The notes under the pieces are model-generated. The model was not told the DNA's origin and ran no database searches. It saw only the letters and a list, made by a program, of their open reading frames with translations. The translations under genes were made by a program, and so were the position numbers. From Devosia epidermidihirudinis (lineage in GTDB: Bacteria > Pseudomonadota > Alphaproteobacteria > Rhizobiales > Devosiaceae): 64,000 nt of DNA. Positions 1 to 8,438 of the stretch are shown one piece after another. Each line of letters opens with the position of its first letter. Within the stretch, counting starts at the first letter, position 1. Where the stretch lies: the NCBI RefSeq assembly GCF_000971295.1, contig NZ_LANJ01000044.1, positions 164,556-228,555 of the forward strand, in the 5' to 3' direction.

Positions 1-2879
1 AACACCAGCGTCGCTTCAGGCGCATCGCGTGGCACGCGACTCGACAACGGCGAGGCGCGTTCAAGCGGGGTTTCAAGATAACCGCCAGGGCCAAAGCTGT
101 TGGGGCCGCCAAGGATCAACAGGCCCAATCCCTGCTCGGCCACAGCGCTTTCGAGCTGCTCCTGCTGCTGGGTAGTGAGAGCAATAGCCGGCACATCGAG
201 CAGGGCCGCGCCATCATAGGCTTTCCACTCTTCGATGCGATAGGGCGCAGCCTTGGGCTCAAGCGCAACGCTGGTGATCCCCTGACTGTCAAGCCAAGCC
301 GAGAATGCCGCGCCGCGTTCAGGATCATTGGCGATGACGGCGATCTGCCCGGCACCCTTGGCGTCGACAATGGTTGTGAGCGTGTTGTTGGCGGCAATCG
401 TGTCGCCGGTCGCGGTGACGGTCAGCGCGTAGGCGGCGCTGCCCTGAGTGACGTCGGCGATGATGGTTTCAACGCGATTATCGCCGGCGACCAGCGCCAC
501 CTGCTGCTCGACCAGCGGCTCGCCGTCTCGCGTGAAGCGCAGCGTTGCGGCTGTATCGCGTGTGGCGTGAACGAAACCAACCAATGCAAACGTGTCGCCG
601 CCAAAGACCGGCATGGGCGCGTCAAGCGACGTGACGGACACCAGATCATCGAGAGGCGTTGGGGCGAGGCTATCGAGTGTGACTTGACGAGTAGCAAGGC
701 TATCAGCAAGAGCGATCATCCCCGAAGGATCGGACTGCGCTGCGCCGGAAACAACGATCTGGGCGGGCTCGCCAAAGGGGACCGTCGCGGCGGCGAGTTG
801 GATGCTCGCAGCCAGATCGGCAGAACGGGTTGGCGCTGTGGTGGTCTCGCCAAGCGTGGGTGGCGATGCGGCCAGGATGGTGGTGTCAGCGCCGGCGATC
901 TCGGCTCCGCCGGGCGCAATCACACCCACCCGATGCGCATCGCTTTGGTGCAGCGGGAAGGCGACATCGAACAGGGCCAGTGTGGCGAAACCCAGCGACA
1001 GCAGGCGCAGGCCCGCCACCACCCGGCGGCGCGTGCTGAGGGGATTGTCCGACCGCAGCGCAGCAAGGTGAAGGAAGCGCTCGCCACCGCGACCCGACAG
1101 GATGGCCTCCGCAATCAGGATAACCAGCACCAGGGCGATGAAAACGGGCCAGAGCGGGATCGGGAAATCCGTTGTGGCTGTGTTCGTTTCAAGCGCGGGC
1201 GTGGCTGTTTCCGCGACAGGATTGATCGCCAGCACTTGGCGATGGACGCCATGAGCGAGGGTGTAGAGACCTGCGCTGGTCGGCGTGAAGGACGCGCTGC
1301 GCAAAGTGGTTGGCGTCACACCCGACACATCGGTTCGGGTGATCGTGCCACCAGCAAACCGCGCATCGAGCGTACAGGCCTGACCGACGAGGCATGAGGG
1401 ACGCAGCACCGGCTGGGGCGCAATGCCGAGCCATTGTACGAGGTTTGCGGCAAAGACCGGCAGGCTTGGCTGCTGGGGCCAGTTTGACTGGCGTGGATCA
1501 AACGCCAGCGTCACCTCGCGACCGTAGTCGGTCTGGGCAGCGGCAATGAGTGGCGTCGTGCCCGCGCGCAGCAGAACTTCGCTGTTGGCAGATGGCGTGA
1601 TAGCAAATGACGCGCTGGCGGAGAGCCCGGTCCAAGCGATGGTGCGCATCAGGGGGTGGGCCATGTCGGCCGCGGTCGGCGATGCCTTGCCTGCGCTTGG
1701 TAGGGACGTGGTGCCGACGCCTGCATCGCCAATCCACAACACATTCGTTTCCGCCTGACGTGTCAGATGGGCATTGTCCGCAACAACCAGCGCGAACTGG
1801 CCGACATCTTCGGGCAGGCCGGCTGCCTGATAGATCGCCGCGCCATCGATGGCCTTGAGCGCCGCCAGCATCGGCTGGTCGCCTGCACCAATGTACAAAA
1901 TATCGAGGGGGGATGGACCTGCACCGGCGACGAACCAGGCATGATTGTCATGCGCGTTGGCATCTTCAGCGAGAGACACCGAGATAATGCCTGGTCCCGG
2001 CAGATCGAGCGGGAAGCTGAAGGTCTTGTCGGACGCCGGCGCATTGGTTTCGAGCGGATTGCCAATGGTGCGGCGGGACCATTCGAGGGGTTGCTCGGCA
2101 GCATTGGCAGCGTAGCCAATGATGATTTGGGTGCCGCCAATACCAGCGCCAAAATGCACGCTACCGGTCAGCGTCCAGGCGTTTGGCGTGTCGGGCTTGG
2201 CGACCAGTTGCGCGGTCAGGCCAGTATTGGGCCGCGCGATGGCGGGAACGACGCTTTCCTGCGCGATGGTTTCGGCGCTGGCCGATAGATCAATGGTCTG
2301 CGCACGGTCGGAATAGACGACAACCTGAGTGTGCCCACCCTTGTGCACCAGCGACTGGATCACCGAGGCAACACCGGACCAATCGGCCGGCGCGTCCTCG
2401 GCCGATACGGACGCAACGGCAGCAGCCAGACCGCTTTCACCCAGCGGACGCGCAGCAACGATGGGCACGCTGTCGATACCGACCGCGATCAGCGAGAAGT
2501 CACCGCCAGCGGAGGCGGTTTCGAGGCGCTCGGCGATCTGGCGTTTGGCGACATCGAGCACGGTGCCGTCATCGGTGTCGGCCTGCATGGCGCCAGAGCG
2601 ATCAAGCACAAAGATCCAGTGATCAACCGCCTCGCCGCGCGTCCACAAGGGCTGCGAGAGGGCTGCGGTGATGCCAAGGACGGCGAGCAATTGCAGGAAC
2701 AGCGCCCAGCTCGGCTTGGGCCATTGCAACACGCGATTGCGCCGCAACTGGCCGCTATTGAGCTTGCGCCAGATGACGAGGCTGGGCACCGCGACGGTGC
2801 GCCGCCGCCGAATGTGGAACACCAGCACCAACACACACAGCGCCGCCAGGGCCAATGCAAGGGGTGCTAACGCGATCAT
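1..2879 (-). CDS. BatA/VWA-type membrane protein, C-terminus cut by window edge
   Basis: A continuous reading frame runs from the ATG at 2879 off the left edge (about 959 codons, no stop). The N-terminus is a hydrophobic segment (roughly residues 1-20) followed by a basic stretch, as in the BatA N-terminal domain. A second hydrophobic segment follows at about residues 55-70. A von Willebrand A-like region then begins with VLDRSGAM, a MIDAS-like D-x-S motif, at about residue 80. Another membrane segment lies near residues 575-595 (IPLWPVFIALVLVILI), and a further one about 45 residues later. The long remainder is a periplasm-type beta-rich region. The start overlaps the stop of the upstream gene by 4 bp (ATGA), so the two are translationally coupled. 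Such proteins belong to MoxR-DUF58-VWA operons thought to act in envelope or chaperone functions. The exact role is unknown, and the C-terminus cannot be judged. Confidence 0.8.
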   Translation of the reverse strand, partial: MIALAPLALALAALCVLVLVFHIRRRRTVAVPSLVIWRKLNSGQLRRNRVLQWPKPSWALFLQLLAVLGITAALSQPLWTRGEAVDHWIFVLDRSGAMQADTDDGTVLDVAKRQIAERLETASAGGDFSLIAVGIDSVPIVAARPLGESGLAAAVASVSAEDAPADWSGVASVIQSLVHKGGHTQVVVYSDRAQTIDLSASAETIAQESVVPAIARPNTGLTAQLVAKPDTPNAWTLTGSVHFGAGIGGTQIIIGYAANAAEQPLEWSRRTIGNPLETNAPASDKTFSFPLDLPGPGIISVSLAEDANAHDNHAWFVAGAGPSPLDILYIGAGDQPMLAALKAIDGAAIYQAAGLPEDVGQFALVVADNAHLTRQAETNVLWIGDAGVGTTSLPSAGKASPTAADMAHPLMRTIAWTGLSASASFAITPSANSEVLLRAGTTPLIAAAQTDYGREVTLAFDPRQSNWPQQPSLPVFAANLVQWLGIAPQPVLRPSCLVGQACTLDARFAGGTITRTDVSGVTPTTLRSASFTPTSAGLYTLAHGVHRQVLAINPVAETATPALETNTATTDFPIPLWPVFIALVLVILIAEAILSGRGGERFLHLAALRSDNPLSTRRRVVAGLRLLSLGFATLALFDVAFPLHQSDAHRVGVIAPGGAEIAGADTTILAASPPTLGETTTAPTRSADLAASIQLAAATVPFGEPAQIVVSGAAQSDPSGMIALADSLATRQVTLDSLAPTPLDDLVSVTSLDAPMPVFGGDTFALVGFVHATRDTAATLRFTRDGEPLVEQQVALVAGDNRVETIIADVTQGSAAYALTVTATGDTIAANNTLTTIVDAKGAGQIAVIANDPERGAAFSAWLDSQGITSVALEPKAAPYRIEEWKAYDGAALLDVPAIALTTQQQEQLESAVAEQGLGLLILGGPNSFGPGGYLETPLERASPLSSRVPRDAPEATLV

Positions 2880-4291
2880 TGTGCGGTGTCCGTTTTGGCC
2901 GGACGATTGAAGTAGCGCGCAACGACAGCATTGGCATCAGGACTGATTGCCTGGCGGCTGACGATCTGCGCGTTCTGGCGCGCCCAGTCGCCACTTCTGT
3001 CACCACCCAGATCGGTCGACGCGCTAGGGACGGCGGAGGTGGGTACATGCATGCGAATGCTGCTGCCCTCTTGCGTGTCATCGGCAGAAATCGACATGGT
3101 TTCGGTTGGATCGGCCATGGTTTCGAGGAAACCTTTGCTCTCGGCCAAAGCCTGCGACCCACCGCCAGCGATATTGCTTTCGCCCTTGCCCGATTGGGAA
3201 GCTGCGCCCACGGGGAGCGACCCGGCGCTTTCAAAGGCCTCGTCTTCCATCGGCACAGCGGAGAACTCGCCACCGGCCAGACTGGAGTTTTCGAGCGAGC
3301 CTTCGCGCTGCGCGGCCGCATTGTCCATCTGCTTGCCCGAGGGTGGGGTTGGCGTGGCGCCTTGTGACATACGGTCTTCGGGCAGGTTGTACATATCCGC
3401 AGACGAGACGCGCGGACGGTTGGCTTCACTAGGCATTTTCGCGCGTTCCGCAGCGGCCTGCTGACGGGCGTCGCTGAAGGCACGCGCGCTTTGCAGCACC
3501 GCCCCTGGATCGCCCGGCTCATTGGCCAGCCAATTGGGCAGACGCCCGTCATAACCAGCCGAGGCGTGATTGATCAGTGCTTCAAGCTGCGCCCGCAATT
3601 CAGTTGGCGGCGTGGTGCCGGAGCGCGCAGTTTCAGCCAGCTCCTTGAGGGAATTGGCGACGGCCTTGAGGTAGTCGCTGCTGCGCCGATCCGCATCCTC
3701 AGCCAGCAACTGCGCCAGCACTTCGATGTCATCAGCCGAATAATCTGGTTCTGCGGGTGGGACTTCTGCCACGGCGGGCGCGGCAGGCGCAGCGGCATTG
3801 CCACCGACATAGACATGGGCTGCCGCCGCACCACAGGCAGCGAACACCAACACCGCCAGGCTGACAGCCAGCAAGCGTGAAAAAATCGGAATGGCCTGGG
3901 GCACGCGGATGCCAGCGGCGATCTGCTCGGCCTGTCCACGCAGCGAGCGCGCCACGGCATTGTCCTGTGTGCCCAAAGGCGACACATCAATGGCGGTCGA
4001 CAGCGCTTCGGACAAGTGAAGTTTGAAATCGGCCCGACGGGCGGTCTGCGCCAGGGAAGCGCGCTGCAGCAACAACAGCGCAACGACCGCGAAAATGGCA
4101 AATCCGGTAATCAGCGCGATGGGAAGCGCCATGCTGCGGCCAGTCTGACCGAGCGTCAGCAGAGCAATGATATAGGCTACGCAACCAATCGCGGCGACCA
4201 GCGCCAGAGTGGGCAACATACGGGCCAGTGCCGATCGCCAACTGATGGCAACCAGAACCTTGTCGATGTGCGACGTGCCGACGCGCTCCAT
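2876..4291 (-). CDS. Bat/DUF4175-like membrane protein of unknown function
   Basis: About 471 residues. Two hydrophobic segments lie near residues 17-38 and 45-70, followed by a short basic and amphipathic stretch. A third membrane segment near 130-150 leads into a long polar region rich in Ala, Glu, Ser and Pro with coiled-coil character (for example AQLLAEDADRRSSDYLKAV). I chose the ATG at 4291 because GGGGA lies 9 bases upstream; a GTG at 4312 would add seven residues. The stop overlaps the start of the VWA protein by 4 bp. The layout (small membrane anchor plus long charged tail beside a BatA-like protein) resembles the membrane partner in MoxR/Bat operons. No catalytic motif is visible, and function is not assigned. 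Confidence 0.75.
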   Translation of the reverse strand: MERVGTSHIDKVLVAISWRSALARMLPTLALVAAIGCVAYIIALLTLGQTGRSMALPIALITGFAIFAVVALLLLQRASLAQTARRADFKLHLSEALSTAIDVSPLGTQDNAVARSLRGQAEQIAAGIRVPQAIPIFSRLLAVSLAVLVFAACGAAAAHVYVGGNAAAPAAPAVAEVPPAEPDYSADDIEVLAQLLAEDADRRSSDYLKAVANSLKELAETARSGTTPPTELRAQLEALINHASAGYDGRLPNWLANEPGDPGAVLQSARAFSDARQQAAAERAKMPSEANRPRVSSADMYNLPEDRMSQGATPTPPSGKQMDNAAAQREGSLENSSLAGGEFSAVPMEDEAFESAGSLPVGAASQSGKGESNIAGGGSQALAESKGFLETMADPTETMSISADDTQEGSSIRMHVPTSAVPSASTDLGGDRSGDWARQNAQIVSRQAISPDANAVVARYFNRPAKTDTAQ

Positions 4292-4378
4292 GCTGTGTGT
4301 ATCCCCGCACACTTGGCGCTGTCCGAGCCCGGCCGCAATGCGACCGGGATCGGATACGTTATGTATGCGTCTGTAAGT

Positions 4379-4822
4379 TTACTTGCCGACGAGCGCGGCC
4401 AGTTCAGCGAACGCGTCCTTGACCTTGGCAGGACCGCGAGCGCCTTCGATGTCAGCCAGGTTGGCTGGGTCTTCGCCGACAACGATCAGACCGACCATCG
4501 CCATGGCGAAGTGCGGAGCGCACTTGTAGCCATACGCGCCGGGAACGTCGAAAGTGACGCTGAATTCTTCGTTGATCTTGCTCTTGAACTCATTGCCGCC
4601 CTCAGGGAACATGCCCTTGATGGTCTCGGCATTGTGGCCCTTGTCGGTCGGGATGAACTTCACAGTGTCACCGACAGCGATCTGCAGGAAGGCTGGCTCA
4701 AAAACCATGGTCTTGCCATCAGCGCCCTTGTTCAGCATGTGAACTTCGAACTCAGCGGCGGACAGGGACAGCGTGGTCGCAAGTACCAAAGCGGCAGCCG
4801 TCAAAATGCTACGAAACTTCAA
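4379..4822 (-). CDS. Pseudoazurin (blue copper protein)
   Basis: A 147-residue type 1 copper protein of the pseudoazurin family: a small periplasmic electron carrier, in many bacteria a donor to copper nitrite reductase or cytochrome oxidases. The copper ligands are all visible: His63 in KGHNAET, then Cys101, His104 and Met109 in [11 protein letters not shown], with the family's C-x2-H-x4-M spacing. A signal peptide covers residues 1-23, cleaving after LSLSAA. The start is a TTG at 4822 preceded six bases away by AGGAG (4829-4833). The longer frame back to 4885 would put unlikely sequence before the signal peptide. The gene stands alone, and no nitrite reductase lies nearby, so its partner is unknown. 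Confidence 0.93.
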   Translation of the reverse strand: MKFRSILTAAALVLATTLSLSAAEFEVHMLNKGADGKTMVFEPAFLQIAVGDTVKFIPTDKGHNAETIKGMFPEGGNEFKSKINEEFSVTFDVPGAYGYKCAPHFAMAMVGLIVVGEDPANLADIEGARGPAKVKDAFAELAALVGK

Positions 4823-5223
4823 CTCAAACTCCTGATAGTGCAAATGGTATGAAGGGACATTCGCCCCCGCATGGCAGAGCGCCATCCGTAAACGAAGTGC
4901 GCAAGGGTTGACACCCTTTCACGCAATATTGCCATACAATTTGAAGTCCTCCGCTAGCCACGATACGGCCTCCCCCAAGCGCTATCAAGACCAAATGCCT
5001 TGCTTTGGCGGCTTTGGTCGTACGCATTTCGTCCAATACGAGGAAGCCTCCGTTTTGCTCAAAGGCCCGGAATCCGGGCGATTTGTCGCATCCGGGTTTT
5101 GTCCCCTCAGCGGCCAACACAAACGCGCATGGAAGTGTGGGTTGCAGCGGGTCCAAGTTTCGCGTTGAGTTTGCCCGGGCCGATCCGCCCCAAATTTCAA
5201 GCAATTGCTGAGGGAGAAGACGC
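4823..5223. other. Intergenic region between divergent pseudoazurin and SMP-30-like genes
   Basis: About 400 bases with no convincing gene; the open frames here lack ribosome sites and family resemblance. On view are a stem-loop AAGGGT-TGAC-ACCCTT at 4903-4918 and a 10-base palindrome GCAATATTGC at 4923-4932. Both lie upstream of the pseudoazurin gene and could be regulatory. No clear FNR or NnrR box is seen. Confidence 0.4.
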
Positions 5224-6150
5224 ATGAACAAAACCGCAATTTTCGCGGTTCTGGCTGTTTCGACACTGATGACTTCGAGCACGTTCGCACAAGCACCGCA
5301 GAAGGTTCAGGTGGGCAACAGCCAGCAGGAATTTCCCGAAAGCGTGACCTCAACGTCGGACGGCACGCTGTTTGCCGGTAGCGTGGCGCATGGCACGATT
5401 TTCCGCGCGGCACCGGGCGCCACCAATGCCGACGTATTCATCGCCGCACCAGCCGAGGGCCCATCAGCCGTGCTCGGCGTTTATGCCGATGAAGCCAATG
5501 GCAGTCTCTGGGCGTGCTACGCAGATATGGCCGCATTCGGTGGTGGGGAATCCCTGCCGTCCGTGTTGCGCAGCTATGACCTGACCACAGGCGCACTCAA
5601 GGCCAGCGCCAGCTTCGACGGCACCAGCCTGTGCAACGACATCGCCACAACGGCTGACGGAACTGCCTATGCTGCCGACACCTACGCTGCACGGATCGTG
5701 CGCGTAACGCCCGGTAGCGAAGCTGCCGAAGACTGGGCGGCTGACGAAATCCTGGCTGGCGCAGACGGGCTGTCCTTCGGGCCCGACGGCCACCTCTACG
5801 TCAACAGCGTCACCACCGGAAAGTTGGTGCGGATCAATGTTGGCAGCGATGGCGCAGCCGGTGACATCACCGATCTAACCCTGTCGGAGGAATTGCTGGG
5901 ACCAGACGGCATGCGCTTTGGCGATGATGGCCTGCTCTACATCGCCGAAAACGCCAATGGCCGCGTTGTTGCCGGCAAGATTGACGGCGACAATGTCACC
6001 ATCACGCCAGTGCCCGGCGATGTCTATGACTTCCCCGCCTCGCTGACCAAGGTTGGCGATACGCTCTGGGTGTTGGAAAGCAAGCTGGGCAAGATGGGCG
6101 GTGCCGAAGATCCAGGCGCGTTCTTCATCTATCCCGTAACGCTGCAGTAA
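5224..6150 (+). CDS. Secreted SMP-30/gluconolactonase-like beta-propeller protein
   Basis: 308 residues starting with a signal peptide (about residues 1-22, cleaving after STFA). The remainder shows repeating propeller-blade signatures such as SFGPDGHLYVNS and RFGDDGLLYIAEN, spaced about 50 residues apart, as in SMP-30/gluconolactonase/LRE-like proteins. These bind a divalent metal and often hydrolyse sugar lactones, but exported members are poorly characterised. GAGGGAGAAGACGC before the ATG gives a good ribosome site. It is monocistronic and divergent from pseudoazurin. The substrate is unknown; a YncE-like export protein is an alternative. Confidence 0.8.
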   Translation: MNKTAIFAVLAVSTLMTSSTFAQAPQKVQVGNSQQEFPESVTSTSDGTLFAGSVAHGTIFRAAPGATNADVFIAAPAEGPSAVLGVYADEANGSLWACYADMAAFGGGESLPSVLRSYDLTTGALKASASFDGTSLCNDIATTADGTAYAADTYAARIVRVTPGSEAAEDWAADEILAGADGLSFGPDGHLYVNSVTTGKLVRINVGSDGAAGDITDLTLSEELLGPDGMRFGDDGLLYIAENANGRVVAGKIDGDNVTITPVPGDVYDFPASLTKVGDTLWVLESKLGKMGGAEDPGAFFIYPVTLQ

Positions 6151-6158
6151 AGCGTTTT

Positions 6159-6186
6159 GTCGGTGGCGGGTTGCCTCGCCACCGAC
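6159..6186. terminator. Hairpin between convergent genes
   Basis: Perfect 10-base stem (6159-6168 with 6177-6186) and 8-base loop, placed exactly between the SMP-30-like stop and the DUF779 stop. No U-run follows on either strand, so it is a putative bidirectional terminator or 3'-end stabiliser. Confidence 0.6.
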
Positions 6187-6188
6187 CA

Positions 6189-6563
6189 TTACGACGCAAT
6201 CGGCGCGCGGCGCTCGTGTTCCTCGTCGGTGAACATTCTTGAGCGCGTCAGAAACCGACGCTCGGTACCATTATCCAGACTAAACATGCCCCCGCGCCCC
6301 GGAATGGCATCGATAATGAGCTGAGTGTGCTGCCAATACTCAAATTGGCTGGGCGACATGTAAAACGGCGCGCCGCCGATTTCGCCCATCTTCACGTCGC
6401 GATCCCCGACGATGAAATCGCCCTCCGGATAGCACATTGGCGATGAACCATCGCAACACCCGCCCGACTGATGGAACATCACCTTGCCATGGCGTTTTTC
6501 AATGCTGGCAAGCAGGTCCAGCGCGGCCGGGGTGACGACAACGCGTTCAACGAAATCGGTCAT
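6189..6563 (-). CDS. DUF779 family protein, partner of aldehyde dehydrogenase
   Basis: 124 residues. The Cys-rich segment HQSGGCCDGSSPMC near residues 33-46 and the later PFYMSPSQFEYW are family hallmarks of DUF779. These proteins are encoded next to acetaldehyde dehydrogenases (ExaC/AldB class) in many proteobacteria and have no proven activity. I chose the ATG at 6563 because AGGAGGCGAGGCAAC precedes it; the longer frame to 6686 runs through a structured intergenic region. It follows the dehydrogenase gene on the same strand, separated by about 150 bases that hold two strong inverted repeats. It is therefore probably co-transcribed but separately tuned. Confidence 0.88.
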   Translation of the reverse strand: MTDFVERVVVTPAALDLLASIEKRHGKVMFHQSGGCCDGSSPMCYPEGDFIVGDRDVKMGEIGGAPFYMSPSQFEYWQHTQLIIDAIPGRGGMFSLDNGTERRFLTRSRMFTDEEHERRAPIAS

Positions 6564-6602
6564 GTTGCCTCGCCTCCTGTCATGCCCTTGCGACCGCAGC
6601 GT

Positions 6603-6701
6603 CATTCCGGTGGGCCCCGCCGGGGAGGAGATGGGGTTGAGGTCGGTGACCCACCGGAATGAAGGATTGTGGATGGGGGCGGCCACGATCCGCCCCCATC
6701 C
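6603..6701 (-). repeat. Two nested-style inverted repeats between ALDH and DUF779 genes
   Basis: First structure met by transcription: a perfect 12-base stem at 6701-6690/6682-6671 with 7-base loop. Second: a perfect 12-base arm pair at 6661-6650/6614-6603 separated by about 35 bases. Neither has a U-run. Likely transcript attenuation or mRNA stabilisation that sets the ratio of dehydrogenase to DUF779 protein. Confidence 0.6.
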
Positions 6702-6716
6702 TGGCAGTGAAGAAAC

Positions 6717-8237
6717 TCAGAAAAAGCCGAGTTTCTTCGGGGAGTAGGACACCAGCATGTTCTTGGTCTGCTGGTAATGATCGAGCATCATGCGGTGGTT
6801 TTCCCGACCGATACCGGACTGCTTGTAGCCACCAAAGGCCGCGTGGGCTGGATAGGCATGGTAGCAATTGGTCCAGACACGCCCGGCCTGAATGCCACGA
6901 CCAAAGCGGTAAGCGCGATTGGCGTCACGCGTCCACACACCGGCGCCGAGGCCATAGAGCGTGTCATTGGCAATCTCGAGCGCTTCGGCATCGTCCTTAA
7001 AGGTGGTGACCGAAACCACCGGCCCGAAGATTTCTTCCTGAAAGATGCGCATCTTGTTGGTGCCGGCGAACACCGTCGGCTTGACGTAATAGCCGCCCGA
7101 CAATTCGCCTTCGAGATTGTTGCGCTCGCCACCGGTCAGCACCCTTGCGCCTTCCTGCTTGCCGATATCGAGATAGCTGAGAATTTTTTCGAGCTGCTCG
7201 GACGAAGCTTGCGCACCAATCATGGTGCTCATTTCAAACGGCGAACCCGCCTTGATGGCTTCGACGCGCTTGATGGCCCTCTCCATGAAGCGATCATAAG
7301 CCGACTCCTGGATCAGCGCGCGACTTGGGCAGGTACACACTTCGCCCTGGTTGAGCGCGAACATGGCAAAGCCTTCGAGCGCCTTGTCGAAGAAGTCGTC
7401 GTCTTCGGCGAGTACGTCAGCAAAGAAGATGTTTGGCGATTTGCCACCCAGCTCCAGCGTCACTGGGATGAGGTTCTGGCTGGCGTACTGCATGATGAGG
7501 CGACCGGTCGTCGTCTCGCCGGTGAAAGCAATCTTGGCGATACGGTTGGACGAGGCAAGTGGCTTGCCCGCTTCAAGGCCAAAGCCGTTGACGATGTTGA
7601 GGACGCCGGGGGGAAGAATGTCTTCGATCAGTTCCATCAAGTACAGGATCGAGGCCGGGGTCTGTTCGGCTGGTTTCAGCACCACGGCATTACCGGCTGC
7701 GAGCGCCGGGGCCAGCTTCCACACCGCCATCAGGATCGGGAAGTTCCACGGAATGATCTGCCCGACCACGCCGAGCGGTTCATGGAAGTGATAGGCGACG
7801 GTGTCGTTGTCGATCTCGGAAATCCCGCCTTCCTGCGCGCGAATGGCACCGGCGAAATAGCGGAAGTGATCGATAGCGAGCGGAATATCAGCGGCTGTCG
7901 TTTCGCGGATCGGCTTGCCGTTGTCCCAGGTTTCAGCCAGCGCGATCAGATCGAGGTTTTCCTCCATGCGGTCGGCGATCTTGTTGAGCATCACGGCGCG
8001 CTGCGCCACCGAGGTCTTGCCCCAGGCAGGTGCAGCCTTGTGCGCTGCGTCGAGCGCCTTTTCGACATCCGCGGCTTTCGAGCGCGCCACTTCGCAGATC
8101 ACCTGGCCGGTGACGGGCGAGGTGTTTTCAAAGGTCTCGCCGTCCACAGCGTCGACCCACTGGCCACCAATGTAATTGCCATATTTGGCCTTATACGGAG
8201 ACTTGGTCCGCTGGCCGACGAATTCTGGTTTGTTCAT
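6717..8237 (-). CDS. NAD-dependent acetaldehyde/aldehyde dehydrogenase (ExaC/AldB class)
   Basis: 506 residues, the usual length for the class; oxidises short aldehydes to acids with NAD(P). Visible motifs: the cofactor-binding region [19 protein letters not shown], the general-base segment LELGGKSPN, the catalytic Cys301 in [11 protein letters not shown], and the C-terminal [12 protein letters not shown]. The ATG at 8237 follows GGGAGGATGCC. The longer open frame would run through the promoter. A sigma54 promoter lies 32 bases upstream, and a divergent AcoR-like activator gene starts about 200 bases away. This matches sigma54-driven ethanol or acetoin aldehyde dehydrogenases. DUF779 downstream supports acetaldehyde as substrate. 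In vivo source alcohol or diol is not shown by the window. Confidence 0.93.
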   Translation of the reverse strand: MNKPEFVGQRTKSPYKAKYGNYIGGQWVDAVDGETFENTSPVTGQVICEVARSKAADVEKALDAAHKAAPAWGKTSVAQRAVMLNKIADRMEENLDLIALAETWDNGKPIRETTAADIPLAIDHFRYFAGAIRAQEGGISEIDNDTVAYHFHEPLGVVGQIIPWNFPILMAVWKLAPALAAGNAVVLKPAEQTPASILYLMELIEDILPPGVLNIVNGFGLEAGKPLASSNRIAKIAFTGETTTGRLIMQYASQNLIPVTLELGGKSPNIFFADVLAEDDDFFDKALEGFAMFALNQGEVCTCPSRALIQESAYDRFMERAIKRVEAIKAGSPFEMSTMIGAQASSEQLEKILSYLDIGKQEGARVLTGGERNNLEGELSGGYYVKPTVFAGTNKMRIFQEEIFGPVVSVTTFKDDAEALEIANDTLYGLGAGVWTRDANRAYRFGRGIQAGRVWTNCYHAYPAHAAFGGYKQSGIGRENHRMMLDHYQQTKNMLVSYSPKKLGFF

Positions 8238-8268
8238 GGCATCCTCCCATTTTTGATGCCAACTCCAT

Positions 8269-8284
8269 TGCAACGGCCGTGCCA
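8269..8284 (-). promoter_or_regulatory. Sigma54 (-24/-12) promoter of the aldehyde dehydrogenase gene
   Basis: Reading the minus strand, TGGCACGGCCGTTGCA matches the RpoN consensus TGGCACG-N4-TTGCA at every conserved base, including the -24 GG and -12 GC. It ends 31 bases before the ATG at 8237, leaving a normal leader. The divergent gene encodes a GAFTGA-containing enhancer-binding protein, which strongly supports the call. Confidence 0.9.
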
Positions 8285-8359
8285 GAACGCGCCAAGTACT
8301 TGATCGCAATGGCGAAGATTTTGTGATCCGCAAGACGCTGGACGCGCGCCGAGATCGGA

Positions 8360-8410
8360 TGCAACACTTTGCAACAACCAGAAGCGATGGCCGGTGCAAC
8401 ACCTGTTGCA
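8360..8410. promoter_or_regulatory. Candidate upstream activating sites for the AcoR-like activator
   Basis: TGCAACA occurs at 8360-8366, again exactly 10 bases later at 8370-8376, and at 8395-8401 facing TGTTGCA at 8404-8410. The last pair makes a 7+7 palindrome with a 2-base centre. The sites lie 75-130 bases upstream of the sigma54 promoter and just before the activator gene, a usual place for enhancer-binding protein sites. Confidence 0.65.
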
Positions 8411-8438
8411 AACTGCCACAACTGGGAGGGATGGAGAG

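Noticed and set aside
4824..5282. A 152-codon minus-strand open frame between pseudoazurin and the SMP-30-like gene
   Set aside because: It overlaps the signal peptide region of the SMP-30-like gene, shows no domain, and would remove all promoter space for both neighbours.
6777..8303. A 508-codon plus-strand open frame opposite the aldehyde dehydrogenase
   Set aside because: Complete overlap with a gene whose active-site motifs and promoter are clear; it would also run through the sigma54 promoter.
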